From Embleya scabrispora (GTDB taxonomy: Bacteria; Actinomycetota; Actinomycetes; Streptomycetales; Streptomycetaceae): a stretch of 64,000 nucleotides of DNA. Below, piece after piece: positions 26,644 to 34,927 of the stretch (positions are counted from its first letter, which is position 1; every line of letters starts with the position of its first letter). A program made the translations under genes and the position numbers. The notes under the pieces are model-generated. The model made no database searches, was not told where the DNA came from, and saw only the letters and a list, made by a program, of their open reading frames with translations. The stretch spans positions 682,001 to 746,000 of the forward strand of contig NZ_MWQN01000002.1 in NCBI RefSeq assembly GCF_002024165.1, in the 5' to 3' direction.

Positions 26644-27572
26644 GCCAACTCCTCCTCGAACCCCCGCCGCCACGACGGATGACGTGGTTCCCAGCCGAGT
26701 TCCCGCTTGGCCTTGGCATTGGCGAAACCACGGCCCTGGGTCATCATCACCACCGCCTGCTCCCCGGCGAGGAGTCGGGCGAGCCAGGTCGGGATCCGCA
26801 TCGGCCGCTTCGCCCCCGCGCACGCCGCCAGGTGCGGCAACCACTCGGCGGCCGGCGCCGGATCGTCGTCGACGATGTTGAACACCCCCGTCGCCCGGCG
26901 CTCCACCGCCGACACGGTGGCGCTCGCCGCGTCGTCGAGATGCACCCACGAGCTGTAGCCGCCGGCGCGCCCGACGAGGGGATACTGCCGCTTGCGCACC
27001 AGTTCGATCTGATCGTCGATGGCTCCCGGGCCGTAGAACGCGCCGTAGCGCAGGGCCGCGCCACCGGCCGCGAGCACCACGTCCTCGACATGCCTGATCC
27101 CGAGCATGCCCACGTGCGCCGCCGTGCCCTCCATCAGGTCCAGCGGATCCTCTTCGGTCTTGACCCAGCCGCCGCGGCGGATGCCGTTCCAACTCGCGTA
27201 GCTCTGCGCCACAACATGGGACACCCCGGCCGCCTTCGCGGCGGCGAGCAGATGGTCCGTCCCCTCGGTCCGCAGCCGGTTGGTGACGGCGAACCAGCGA
27301 TCCGGGTGGCGCAGATCGGGTTTGCCGGCGTGGGTCGGCGAGATCGCCGTCATCTGGTGCACGATCGTGTCCGGTCGTGCCCTTGCCACCGCCGCGTCGA
27401 CCGAAGCCGCGTCGAGCCCGTCCATCACCACCGCGTCGGCGCCCAGTTCGGCGAGCACGCCCAGCTTCGCCGCGCTCGTCGTGGTCGCCGTGACGTGATG
27501 CCCACGCGCCACGAGCTGCGGCACCAGCCGCCGCCCCAGAACCCCGCCCCCGCCTGCCACGAACACCCGCAT
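26640..27572 (-). CDS. NAD(P)-dependent epimerase/dehydratase of the ECF41 module
   Basis: A 310-residue extended-SDR protein. MRVFVAGGGGVLGRRLVPQL supplies the GxxGxxG dinucleotide site. HQMTAISPTHA and the late RYGAFYGPG are typical of NmrA/epimerase-like proteins; the catalytic Tyr-Lys pair is not obvious. It is the first gene of the module, with an ECF41-type promoter at 27615-27641, and is translationally coupled to the sigma factor. It is thus both target and carrier of the sigma factor transcript, giving positive autoregulation. Confidence 0.88.
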   Translation of the reverse strand: MRVFVAGGGGVLGRRLVPQLVARGHHVTATTTSAAKLGVLAELGADAVVMDGLDAASVDAAVARARPDTIVHQMTAISPTHAGKPDLRHPDRWFAVTNRLRTEGTDHLLAAAKAAGVSHVVAQSYASWNGIRRGGWVKTEEDPLDLMEGTAAHVGMLGIRHVEDVVLAAGGAALRYGAFYGPGAIDDQIELVRKRQYPLVGRAGGYSSWVHLDDAASATVSAVERRATGVFNIVDDDPAPAAEWLPHLAACAGAKRPMRIPTWLARLLAGEQAVVMMTQGRGFANAKAKRELGWEPRHPSWRRGFEEELA

Positions 27573-27614
27573 ACCCGCCACCCTTTCGGATCGGAAACCG
27601 GCCTCACGACCCGA

Positions 27615-27641
27615 GACGAGACAGCCCCGCCGGGTGTGACA
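27615..27641 (-). promoter_or_regulatory. ECF41-type promoter of the epimerase-sigma operon
   Basis: On the minus strand, TGTCACA (27641-27635), 16 bp, then CGTC (27618-27615), 43 bp before the epimerase ATG. Identical in both boxes and in spacing to the promoter at 25630-25656. Confidence 0.85.
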
Positions 27642-27670
27642 TCGCGGTTTCGGGCGGCGGCCGGCGCGCC

Positions 27671-28045
27671 CTATGCGCTGCGGATCCGCTCGACACCCGC
27701 GCGGCGCAGGGCCGCCGCCAGGTTGTCGCGGGCCGTGGTCTGCGCGGCGATCCGGGCATCCAGTACGGCCAGCCGGTCGAGGGCGATGCGCAGGGCGGTA
27801 TCCGACGGGGGGCGGGCGGCGACGTCGACCCCGGCGTCCAGGCAGGGCAGGAACGCCCGTACGTCGTCCAGGGTCAGGCCGACGGCGAGCAGGTCCCGGA
27901 TCGACCGGACCCGGGCCACCGTGCGCTCGTCGTACTCCCGGTAGCCGTTCGCCGCCCGCGCCGACTCGATCAGCCCCGCCTGCTCGTAGTGCCGCAACGC
28001 GCGCGGGGTGGCCCCGGTCGCGTCCGCCAACTCCCCGATCCGCAC
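27671..28045 (-). CDS. MerR-family transcriptional regulator
   Basis: A 124-residue MerR protein: RIGELADATGATPRALRHYE and NGYREYDERTVARV form the DNA-binding part, and FLPCLDAGVDV is the short effector turn. The GTG at 28045 gives the family-standard N-terminus. It lies 129 bp downstream of, and on the same strand as, an SDR gene whose promoter holds a perfect MerR-type dyad, so it probably regulates that gene. Confidence 0.9.
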   Translation of the reverse strand: MRIGELADATGATPRALRHYEQAGLIESARAANGYREYDERTVARVRSIRDLLAVGLTLDDVRAFLPCLDAGVDVAARPPSDTALRIALDRLAVLDARIAAQTTARDNLAAALRRAGVERIRSA

Positions 28046-28174
28046 CCGACCCTCCCGGCCCGCCTGGACGGGTCGACACCCCGGCCCGATCCCCCCGATC
28101 CTCGCACGGCGGCTATGCCCGGACCGGTGGAACCCCCGCCGTCGGCGCAACGGGTCCGGCCCACCGGCCGGGCC

Positions 28175-28939
28175 CTAACCCACGACCGCGCCGCCGTCGA
28201 CCGGGAGCACGACGCCCGTGACGAAGGAGGCGCCCGGAGCGGACAGGGCCGTGATGGCCCACGCGATCTCCTCCGGGGTGGCGATGCGGCCGAGCGGGGT
28301 GTGCGCCAGTTGCCAGGCGCGGATGGCGGCCTGCCGTTCGGGGCTCACCCCGTTGTGGTCGGCGATCGGGGTGCCGACCGCGCCGGGGGCGACCGCGACC
28401 ACCCGTACGCCGCGCGGGGCCAGTTCGACCGCCCAGCTGCGGGTGAGCAGTTCGAGGGCGCTCTTGGTCGCGGCGTAGAGCGAATTGCCCGGCCACGCGC
28501 GTTGGCCGACCGAGGTGGTGATGTTGACGATCACGCCGCCGGCGTACTCCAGGAGGGAAAGCGCGGCCTGGGTCAACAGGAGCGGGGCGATCAGGTTGGT
28601 GGCGAGCAGCGGGTCGATCGTGGCGCGGGTGTAGGCGCCCAGCCCGCCGGTGCCGACGACGCCGGCGTTGTTGACCAGGACGTCGAGCCGGCCGTGCGCC
28701 TCGGCGATGCCGCGGACGACGCGCTCGGGTTCGCCCTCGGCGGTGATGTCGGCGGTGAGCGGGATGATCCGACCATGGCCCTCGGCCGTCTCGGCGAGTG
28801 GTTCGGGGCGGCGGCCGACGGCGATCACGTGGGCGCCTTCGGCGGCGTACGCGCGGGCCGCGGCCCGGCCGATGCCGGTGCCGGCGCCGGTGATCAGCAC
28901 GACGCGGGGGCCTGCGGTGCGGGTTTCGGTGGTGTCCAT
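28175..28939 (-). CDS. Short-chain dehydrogenase/reductase, MerR-controlled
   Basis: A 254-residue classical SDR: TGAGTGIGRAAARAYAAEG for cofactor, GRR suggesting NADP(H), NNAG, NITTS and YAATKS as the catalytic set, and FVTGVVLPVDGG at the end. The ATG at 28939 sits just after the dyad at 28953-28976. It pairs with the MerR gene downstream, a frequent MerR/SDR cassette. Substrate unknown. Confidence 0.92.
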   Translation of the reverse strand: MDTTETRTAGPRVVLITGAGTGIGRAAARAYAAEGAHVIAVGRRPEPLAETAEGHGRIIPLTADITAEGEPERVVRGIAEAHGRLDVLVNNAGVVGTGGLGAYTRATIDPLLATNLIAPLLLTQAALSLLEYAGGVIVNITTSVGQRAWPGNSLYAATKSALELLTRSWAVELAPRGVRVVAVAPGAVGTPIADHNGVSPERQAAIRAWQLAHTPLGRIATPEEIAWAITALSAPGASFVTGVVLPVDGGAVVG

Positions 28940-28952
28940 GCGGCGATGCTCC

Positions 28953-28976
28953 GACCCTGCCGCCAACGGCAGGGTC
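28953..28976. promoter_or_regulatory. MerR-type operator, 24-bp perfect palindrome
   Basis: GACCCTGCCG-TTGG-CGGCAGGGTC (minus strand) is a perfect 10-4-10 dyad. TTGACC overlaps its distal edge as a -35 box. The layout matches the operator at 24402-24423: the same TTGACC and the same TTGG/CCAA centre. Confidence 0.8.
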
Positions 28977-29103
28977 AAGCGCACATCGACGCGGGCGGCT
29001 CGGCGCGCACATCTCGAACACGGGTGCGGTGCGGGGACGTACCCTTGCGGATTGATCCCCTGGCCGGCCCCTGGCCCGTTCCACCCGTAGGCGGAGGTTG
29101 TAG

Positions 29104-30159
29104 ATGTCCCAACCCGCTCCCCGTTCGCGGCCGCTCCGTACCCGGATCGCGATCTTCGGCGCCGGCAGCATCGGCGGCTACCTGGGCGGTCGGCTCGCCG
29201 CGTTCGCCGACGTCACGCTCGTCGGCCGACCGGCCCTCGCCGACGCGCTCCGGGACGGGTTGACGGTGACGGGGGCGGGCCGGCCCCCGACGGTGGTCGA
29301 GTCCGGGCGGCTGACCGTGGCAACCACGCCCGACGCGGTCGCCGGCGCCGACTTCGTCCTGGTCACCGTCAAGTCGGCGGCGACCGCCGAGGCCGGCCGG
29401 GAACTGGCGGGGCGGCTGAGCCCGGCCGCGCTCGTGGTCAGCCTGCAGAACGGGATACGCAATCCCGCCGTGTTGCGCGCCGCGCTGCCCGCGCACACCG
29501 TGTTGGCCGGCATGGTCCCGTTCAACGTCGTACGCACCGAGCCCGCCGTGTTCCACCAGGGCACCTCGGGCGCGCTGATGATCGACGCCAACCCTCGGGC
29601 GCTGCCACTGGTCGACGTGCTGGTCGAGGCGGGCGTACCGATCCAGGTCCGCGAGGACATGCCCGAGGTACAACACGCCAAGCTGCTGATGAACCTGAAC
29701 AACGCGATCAACGCGCTGTCCGGCCTGCCGCTGCGCGACCAACTCGGCCGGCGCGACTACCGGGCCTGCCTCGCGCTGTGCCAGGGCGAGGCGCTGGCCG
29801 CGTTCCGGGCCGAGGGCATCCGCCCGGCCAAGCTCGGCCCCGCCTCCGCCGCGCGCACCCGACGACTGCTCTCGCTGCCCGACCCGCTGTTCCGCCGGTT
29901 GGCGAGTTCGACCCTGCGGGTGGACGCGCAGGCCCGCTCCTCGATGTGGGAGGACCTCGAACGGGGCCGGCCCACCGAGATAGACAGCGTCCAGGGCGAG
30001 ATCCTGGCCATCGCCGAGCGCAACGGCCTGACCGCACCGGCCAACGCGCGCCTGATCGAACTGATCCGCGAGGCAGAGGCCGCGCCGCCGGGGAAATACC
30101 GCCACTGGAGCGGCGCGGACCTCCTCGCCGAACTCACCCGGGCGGTCGCGGCGGCCTGA
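29104..30159 (+). CDS. 2-dehydropantoate 2-reductase-like (ApbA/PanE) protein
   Basis: A 351-residue ketopantoate-reductase-family protein. IAIFGAGSIGGYLGGRLAA is the NADP-binding start. VKSAATAEA and SLQNGIRNP match conserved strands. EVQHAKLLMNLNNAINAL carries the catalytic Lys, and SSMWEDLERGRPTEID carries the acidic residue and substrate loop. GGAGG lies upstream of the ATG. It would make pantoate for coenzyme A, but actinomycetes carry several paralogues and no other pantothenate genes are near, so it may act on another 2-oxo acid. Confidence 0.87.
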   Translation: MSQPAPRSRPLRTRIAIFGAGSIGGYLGGRLAAFADVTLVGRPALADALRDGLTVTGAGRPPTVVESGRLTVATTPDAVAGADFVLVTVKSAATAEAGRELAGRLSPAALVVSLQNGIRNPAVLRAALPAHTVLAGMVPFNVVRTEPAVFHQGTSGALMIDANPRALPLVDVLVEAGVPIQVREDMPEVQHAKLLMNLNNAINALSGLPLRDQLGRRDYRACLALCQGEALAAFRAEGIRPAKLGPASAARTRRLLSLPDPLFRRLASSTLRVDAQARSSMWEDLERGRPTEIDSVQGEILAIAERNGLTAPANARLIELIREAEAAPPGKYRHWSGADLLAELTRAVAAA

Positions 30160-30206
30160 TCGGCCCGCGGAGGCGGTCGCGGCGGCCGGATCGATCGCGG
30201 CCCGCC

Positions 30207-31205
30207 TCACCAGCCTCGCGCGGCCCGGATCAACCGCTGTTCCACCAGGCCCAGATGCGGGTGCTGCGCCGCGCCCGCGCGGCGTACCAGGAAGCCGGTG
30301 TTGATCGGCGGGTCGTCGGGGGTGAGCAGCGCCACGAGCGCGCCGGTCGCCAGCTCCGCCGCGCACAGGTAGCGCGGCAGGACGGTCAGGCCCGCGCCGG
30401 CGACCACCGCGGCCAGTACGCCGCGCAGGTCCGGGACGGTGATCGCGGCACGTTCGGTGAGCCGGGTGCCGAACACGTGTCGCCAGTAGCGGCGGGCGAT
30501 CGGCAGATCCTCGGCGTAGCTGACCAGCGGGATCCCGCGCAGCGCGGCGGGGCCCTCGGCGGCGATCCGCGCCGGGTCGATCCGGCGCGCCCACACCGGC
30601 GCCGCGACCAGCACGAACTCCTCGTCCATCAGCGGTACGGCGGCCAGCGTCCGGCCGCGCGGCCGGGTCGTGGCGAGCACGAGGTCGTGCCGACCCGCGC
30701 GCAGCCCCTCGAGGAGGTCGTCGGTCAGCCCGGTGGCGATCCGCAGCAGTACGCCGCGCTCGATCAGCGGGGCCAGCGCGGGCAGGACGAGCGTGCACAG
30801 GATGTCGGCGGGACCGGCCAGGTGTACCGGCTCGGCCGGCGGGTCGACGCCGAACCGGTCCGGCTCGGTCACCTCGGCGAGCGCGTCCAGCGGCGCCGCC
30901 ACCCGCACCGCCAGGTCGTCGGCGACGGGTGTGGCCGCCACACCCCGGGGCAGCCGCTCGAACAGCGTGCGTCCCAGTCGCCGCTCCAGCGTTCGGATCT
31001 GGGTGGTGACCGTGGGCTGGGACAGGCCCAGGACCCGGGCGCCACCGGTGAACGAGCCGGCGCGGTGTACGGCCAGGAAGGTGCGCAGCAGACTCAGGTC
31101 CAACGGGCCGCGCACGTCCGGTATCGCGGACGTCGGAGCGGACGTCGGCGTCGGAGCGGATGGCCGCTCCGCGCCCACCGACCCATCGGAATTCACATGG
31201 CTCAT
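30207..31205 (-). CDS. LysR-family transcriptional regulator
   Basis: A 332-residue LysR protein. After a 35-residue Ser/Thr/Pro leader comes the winged helix, LSLLRTFLAVHRAGSFTGGA and LGLSQPTVTTQIRTLERRLG, then a periplasmic-binding-like effector domain. The ATG at 31205 was chosen; the frame stays open upstream over non-coding sequence. It is divergent from a DJ-1/PfpI gene, its likely target. The 133-bp spacer shows no unambiguous T-N11-A site. Confidence 0.92.
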   Translation of the reverse strand: MSHVNSDGSVGAERPSAPTPTSAPTSAIPDVRGPLDLSLLRTFLAVHRAGSFTGGARVLGLSQPTVTTQIRTLERRLGRTLFERLPRGVAATPVADDLAVRVAAPLDALAEVTEPDRFGVDPPAEPVHLAGPADILCTLVLPALAPLIERGVLLRIATGLTDDLLEGLRAGRHDLVLATTRPRGRTLAAVPLMDEEFVLVAAPVWARRIDPARIAAEGPAALRGIPLVSYAEDLPIARRYWRHVFGTRLTERAAITVPDLRGVLAAVVAGAGLTVLPRYLCAAELATGALVALLTPDDPPINTGFLVRRAGAAQHPHLGLVEQRLIRAARGW

Positions 31206-31338
31206 GAGGGAGAGCCTATTTGAACCCCGATGGGTGGGCGATCTACGTTCGAACCCGACGGCGCGAGGCTGTGCCGGCCGATCGCACGCGGACGCCCGGG
31301 CACACCCCGCTCGGCCGTCCCGAATGGAGGGATGACAG

Positions 31339-32034
31339 ATGGCGAAGATCCTGTTCGTGCTCACCGGGGCCGACCACTGGACGCTGGCCGACGGTACCCG
31401 GCACCCGACCGGCTTTTGGGCGGACGAGGCGGTCGCCCCGTTCGAGGCGTTCACCGCGGCCGGTCACGAGGTCGTGGTGGCCACGCCCGGCGGGGTCGTG
31501 CCGACCGTCGACGCGGCGAGCCTGGCTCCGGATGTGAACGGCGGTCCGGGCGGGGCCGCGGAGGTCGCCGCGGGCCTGGACCGGTTCGCCGCGCTGCGTG
31601 CGCCGCTGGACCTGGCCGAGGTCGAACTCGCCGACTACGCGGCCGTGTTCTACCCGGGCGGACACGGGCCGATGGAGGATCTGGCGGTCGACGCGACCTC
31701 CGGCGCGCTGCTCGTCGCGGCGCTGGCCTCGGGCAAGCCGCTGGGTGTGGTCTGCCACGGGCCGGCCGCGCTGCTGGCCACGGCGGACGCGGACGGCACG
31801 TCGCCGTTCGCCGGCCGTCGGATGACCGCGTTCACCAACGCCGAGGAGACCCAGGCGGGATTCGGCGAGCGGGCGCACTGGCTGCTCCAGGACCGGCTGA
31901 TCGACCTGGGCGTCGACTTCCGCGAGGGTGGCCCGTGGGCGCCGAACGTGGTCGTCGACGACAACCTGTACACCGGCCAGAACCCGGCCTCGGCGGCCCC
32001 GCTCGCCCGGGAGATCGTCAAGGCCCTGGGCTGA
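31339..32034 (+). CDS. DJ-1/PfpI family protein (type 1 glutamine amidotransferase fold)
   Basis: A 231-residue protein of the HchA/DJ-1 group. FWADEAVAPFEAF carries the conserved acid (Glu30). VVCHGPAALL is the nucleophile elbow with Cys139. VFYPGGHGPMEDL is another family block. Members act as glyoxalase III or deglycases and as stress chaperones. GGAGGG precedes the ATG. The divergent LysR gene suggests inducible expression. Confidence 0.9.
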   Translation: MAKILFVLTGADHWTLADGTRHPTGFWADEAVAPFEAFTAAGHEVVVATPGGVVPTVDAASLAPDVNGGPGGAAEVAAGLDRFAALRAPLDLAEVELADYAAVFYPGGHGPMEDLAVDATSGALLVAALASGKPLGVVCHGPAALLATADADGTSPFAGRRMTAFTNAEETQAGFGERAHWLLQDRLIDLGVDFREGGPWAPNVVVDDNLYTGQNPASAAPLAREIVKALG

Positions 32035-32052
32035 CCTCGGCCCCCGCGGCAC

Positions 32053-32080
32053 GGCCCGGGGCGCGGGTGCGCCCCGGGCC
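32053..32080. terminator. Bidirectional terminator
   Basis: GGCCCGGGGCGC and GCGCCCCGGGCC form a perfect 12-bp stem with a GGGT loop, between the convergent DJ-1 and MFS genes. Confidence 0.85.
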
Positions 32081-32108
32081 GAGTGGCCGGTGGGCATTGC
32101 GCGCCGCA

Positions 32109-33638
32109 TCAGTGCTCCGGCGGCGGGAACACCACGGTGGTGGCGGCGCCCGACGTGGAGGTGCCGATTCGGATCGATCCCGAGACGGGCTCGGGCACGG
32201 GCGGTGCGGCGGCCTCGCGCGGGGCGGCCTCGGGCGGGGCGGGTCGGTTGCCGGCGGGGGGCGGCGCCGAGGGGTTGAGCAGTCGCGCGGTCGGGATCAG
32301 GACCGCGGTGAGGACGGCGACCACGGCGAACGAGGTGTTGAGCGAGGCGTGGTCGGCGATGGCGCCGACGATCGCGGGGGCGATCAGGCCGGACGTGTAG
32401 GTCACCGTGGCCACGCCGGCGATGGACCGGCTCGGATTCTCGCCGATACGGCCCGCCGCCGCGAACGTCAGCGGCAGCACCGCGGCCACCCCGACGCCGA
32501 GCAGCGCGAAGCCGAGCATGGCGGGCAGGGGGGAGTGCGAGGCGGCGACGACGGCCGCGCCGACGGTGCTCAGGGCCGCGCCGGCGCGGATCGTGCGCGT
32601 CACCCCGAAGCGGTCCACGACCGTTCCGGAGAGCAGTCGGGCGACGGCCATCGTGCACGCGAATCCGGTGAAGGCGAGGGCCGCGACGCCGGGGGAGGCG
32701 CCGGCCACCTCCTTCAGGTGGACCGCGCTCCAGTTCGCCCCGGCGCCCTCGGCGAACACCCCGCAGAAGCCGACGGCGCCGATCGCGAGTACGGCCTTGG
32801 ACGGCAGCGCGAAGCGCGGTGGGGCGTCGGTGTCGGCGCCGCTGCCACCACCGGTGACGGCCGGCCGCGCGTCGAGCAGGTTGCGGCCGGCGAACCAGCC
32901 CGTGACCGCGAGCAGTACGCCCAGCCCGGCCATGTGCAGTCGGGCGTCCAGTCCGGCGAACGCCGCCGCCGCGCCCACGCCCGCGCCGAACAGCGCGCCA
33001 GCGCTCCACATCCCGTGCAGCAGGGGCAGCGTCGAGCGCTTGACCCGCTGCTCGACGACGAGGCCCTGCGTGTTCATCGCCACGTCGGACATCCCGGCCC
33101 CGACGCCGAACACCAACAGCGCCGCGCACAACCACCCGAGTCCGGGCGCGGACAGGGGCAACAGCGGCACCGCGCACCACAGTGCGATCAGGCACCGCAG
33201 CGCGGTCCGCCCCCCGTGCCGATGCACCAGCGAAGCAGCCAACGGCATGGCCAACGACGCCCCCACGGCAGGCGCCGCAAGCGCGACCCCCAACTGCCCC
33301 GCACTCAGATCCAGATGCCCCTGCAACCACGGCAACCGCGCGGCGAACCCGCCCCCCACGGACCCATGCACCGCAAACAGCAGGCAGGCCGCAACCCGAG
33401 CCCGCCCGGCCTCCCCGGCGTCACCACCGCCCACATCACCCGCACCGCCCCCCTCACCCGCGCCGACGCGTCCGCCCGCATCGCCCAACCGACCCGCGTC
33501 GGCGATCTCCGGCCCGGTGCCCCTCTCGTCAGCGGTCATGCACCCGGCCGCGTCGCCCACTCGACCCGCGTTTCCCGCCTCGTCCGCGCCGCGTCTGTCG
33601 CCCGTGTTCGGAGTGCCCTGGATGTGTGTCTCGGTCAT
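32109..33638 (-). CDS. MFS transporter with long Gly/Asp-rich N-terminal extension
   Basis: A 509-residue permease. The first 75 residues are low-complexity (Gly, Ala, Asp, Glu), and the tail is Pro-rich. Between them lie 12 helices, with the VHRHGGRTAL loop and GVGAGMSDVAMNTQGLVVE typical of FucP/YbjJ-like (inner-membrane MFS) proteins. It is divergent from a ROK regulator, which often pairs with sugar permeases, so a sugar or sugar-derivative substrate is plausible. An internal start near 33420 is possible if the extension is not translated. Confidence 0.87.
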   Translation of the reverse strand: MTETHIQGTPNTGDRRGADEAGNAGRVGDAAGCMTADERGTGPEIADAGRLGDAGGRVGAGEGGGAGDVGGGDAGEAGRARVAACLLFAVHGSVGGGFAARLPWLQGHLDLSAGQLGVALAAPAVGASLAMPLAASLVHRHGGRTALRCLIALWCAVPLLPLSAPGLGWLCAALLVFGVGAGMSDVAMNTQGLVVEQRVKRSTLPLLHGMWSAGALFGAGVGAAAAFAGLDARLHMAGLGVLLAVTGWFAGRNLLDARPAVTGGGSGADTDAPPRFALPSKAVLAIGAVGFCGVFAEGAGANWSAVHLKEVAGASPGVAALAFTGFACTMAVARLLSGTVVDRFGVTRTIRAGAALSTVGAAVVAASHSPLPAMLGFALLGVGVAAVLPLTFAAAGRIGENPSRSIAGVATVTYTSGLIAPAIVGAIADHASLNTSFAVVAVLTAVLIPTARLLNPSAPPPAGNRPAPPEAAPREAAAPPVPEPVSGSIRIGTSTSGAATTVVFPPPEH

Positions 33639-33651
33639 GGCCGGAAAATTA

Positions 33652-33668
33652 TCAGGCAGGGTTCCTGA
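33652..33668. promoter_or_regulatory. Candidate ROK operator
   Basis: TCAGG-N7-CCTGA is a perfect short dyad in the 59-bp spacer between the divergent MFS and ROK genes, within an AT-rich patch (AAAATTATCAGG). ROK repressors often bind related A/T-flanked dyads. Confidence 0.55.
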
Positions 33669-33697
33669 AAGAAAGTCTTTGCGTAGGATCGGTTCCC

Positions 33698-34870
33698 ATG
33701 ACCGTCACCGCCCGTACCGCCACGCCGAGCACGTGTCGTGCGATCAACGACCGCCTGGCCCTCGATCTGCTGATCGAGCACGGCCCCCTCACCGCCGCCC
33801 AGCTCAAGACGCTGACCGGACTCTCCCGCCCGACCGTGGCGGACCTGGTCGACCGCCTCGGCAGCGCGGGACTGATCCACCTGGCCGGCGAATCGGGCAC
33901 CCGCCAACGCGGCCCGAACGCGCGGTTGTACGGGATCGTCGCGGAGCGCGCCTACATCGCCGGCCTGGATGTCCGCCTGGGCGGCGTCGAGGTGGTCGTC
34001 GCCGACCTGACCGGCCGGATCGCCGCGTCCGGCACACTCGCGATACCGGCGAACCGGGAGCCGACCCGCGCCATCGCCGACGTCCTGACCCTGGTCGACG
34101 ACACCGCCGCCCGCGCCGGCGCCGAGACGCTGCACACGTTCGGCGTCGGCGCACCCGGTCTGATCGACCCCGTCACCGGCAACCTGGGCGTGGAGGACTT
34201 CCTCCCGGCCTGGCACGCCCTCCTGCCGGCCGCGCTCCGCGACCGCGGCCGGGTGGTCCTGGAGAACGAGGCCAACCTCGCCGGCATCGCCGAACAGCGC
34301 TTCGGCGCGGCCCGCGGCCTGGACACGTTCGTCCTGGTGTGGCTGGGCCAGGGGATCGGCGCCTGCGTGATGCTGGACGGCCGGCTGCGCCGCGGCATGT
34401 CGGGCGGCAGCGGCGAGTTGGGCTTCCTGCCGGTCCCGGGGACGGGCCGGCTGCCGTCGCGGGCGGACTGCGAAGGCGGCTTCCAGAGCCTGGCCTCGGG
34501 CGCCGCCGTGGAGGAGTTGGCCGCCCGGCACGGCCTCACCGGTACCGCCGAGGACTGCGTACGGGCCGCGGCGGAGCGGGACACCGGGGCGGGAGCCGCG
34601 TTCCTGGACGAACTCGCCGACCGGGTGGTACTCGCCGCCGCCGCGCTCGCCGTCATCCTCGACCCGGGCTGCGTGGTGCTGGGCGGGGAGACCGGCCGGG
34701 CCGGCGGCGCGGCCCTCGCCGGGCGGGTCGAGTCCCGACTCGCCGAGCTGACGCCCCTGCCCACCCGGGTCCTCGCGGGGACCGTCCCGGGCAGCGCGAT
34801 CCTGGACGGAGCGGTGCTGACCGCCCTCGACGACGCCCGCGACGACCTGTTCGGCAGCCCACAGCGCTGA
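33698..34870 (+). CDS. ROK-family transcriptional regulator
   Basis: A 390-residue protein. The N-terminal winged helix (LDLLIEHGPLTAAQLKTLTG, LSRPTVADLVDRLGSAGLI) is followed by a ROK domain: GVGAPGLIDPVTG, ENEANLAGIAEQRFGAARG and GACVMLDGRLRRGMSGGSGE. The Cys-rich zinc motif of ROK kinases is reduced to a single Cys (SRADCEGGFQ), so sugar kinase activity is unlikely. The ATG at 33698 begins the family-standard N-terminus. Likely represses itself and the divergent MFS gene. Confidence 0.92.
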   Translation: MTVTARTATPSTCRAINDRLALDLLIEHGPLTAAQLKTLTGLSRPTVADLVDRLGSAGLIHLAGESGTRQRGPNARLYGIVAERAYIAGLDVRLGGVEVVVADLTGRIAASGTLAIPANREPTRAIADVLTLVDDTAARAGAETLHTFGVGAPGLIDPVTGNLGVEDFLPAWHALLPAALRDRGRVVLENEANLAGIAEQRFGAARGLDTFVLVWLGQGIGACVMLDGRLRRGMSGGSGELGFLPVPGTGRLPSRADCEGGFQSLASGAAVEELAARHGLTGTAEDCVRAAAERDTGAGAAFLDELADRVVLAAAALAVILDPGCVVLGGETGRAGGAALAGRVESRLAELTPLPTRVLAGTVPGSAILDGAVLTALDDARDDLFGSPQR

Positions 34871-34927
34871 GCCCACCCGAACCCGCCGCCATGCCCGACG
34901 CGAAGCCCGAACGGCCCGCGTCCCGCA

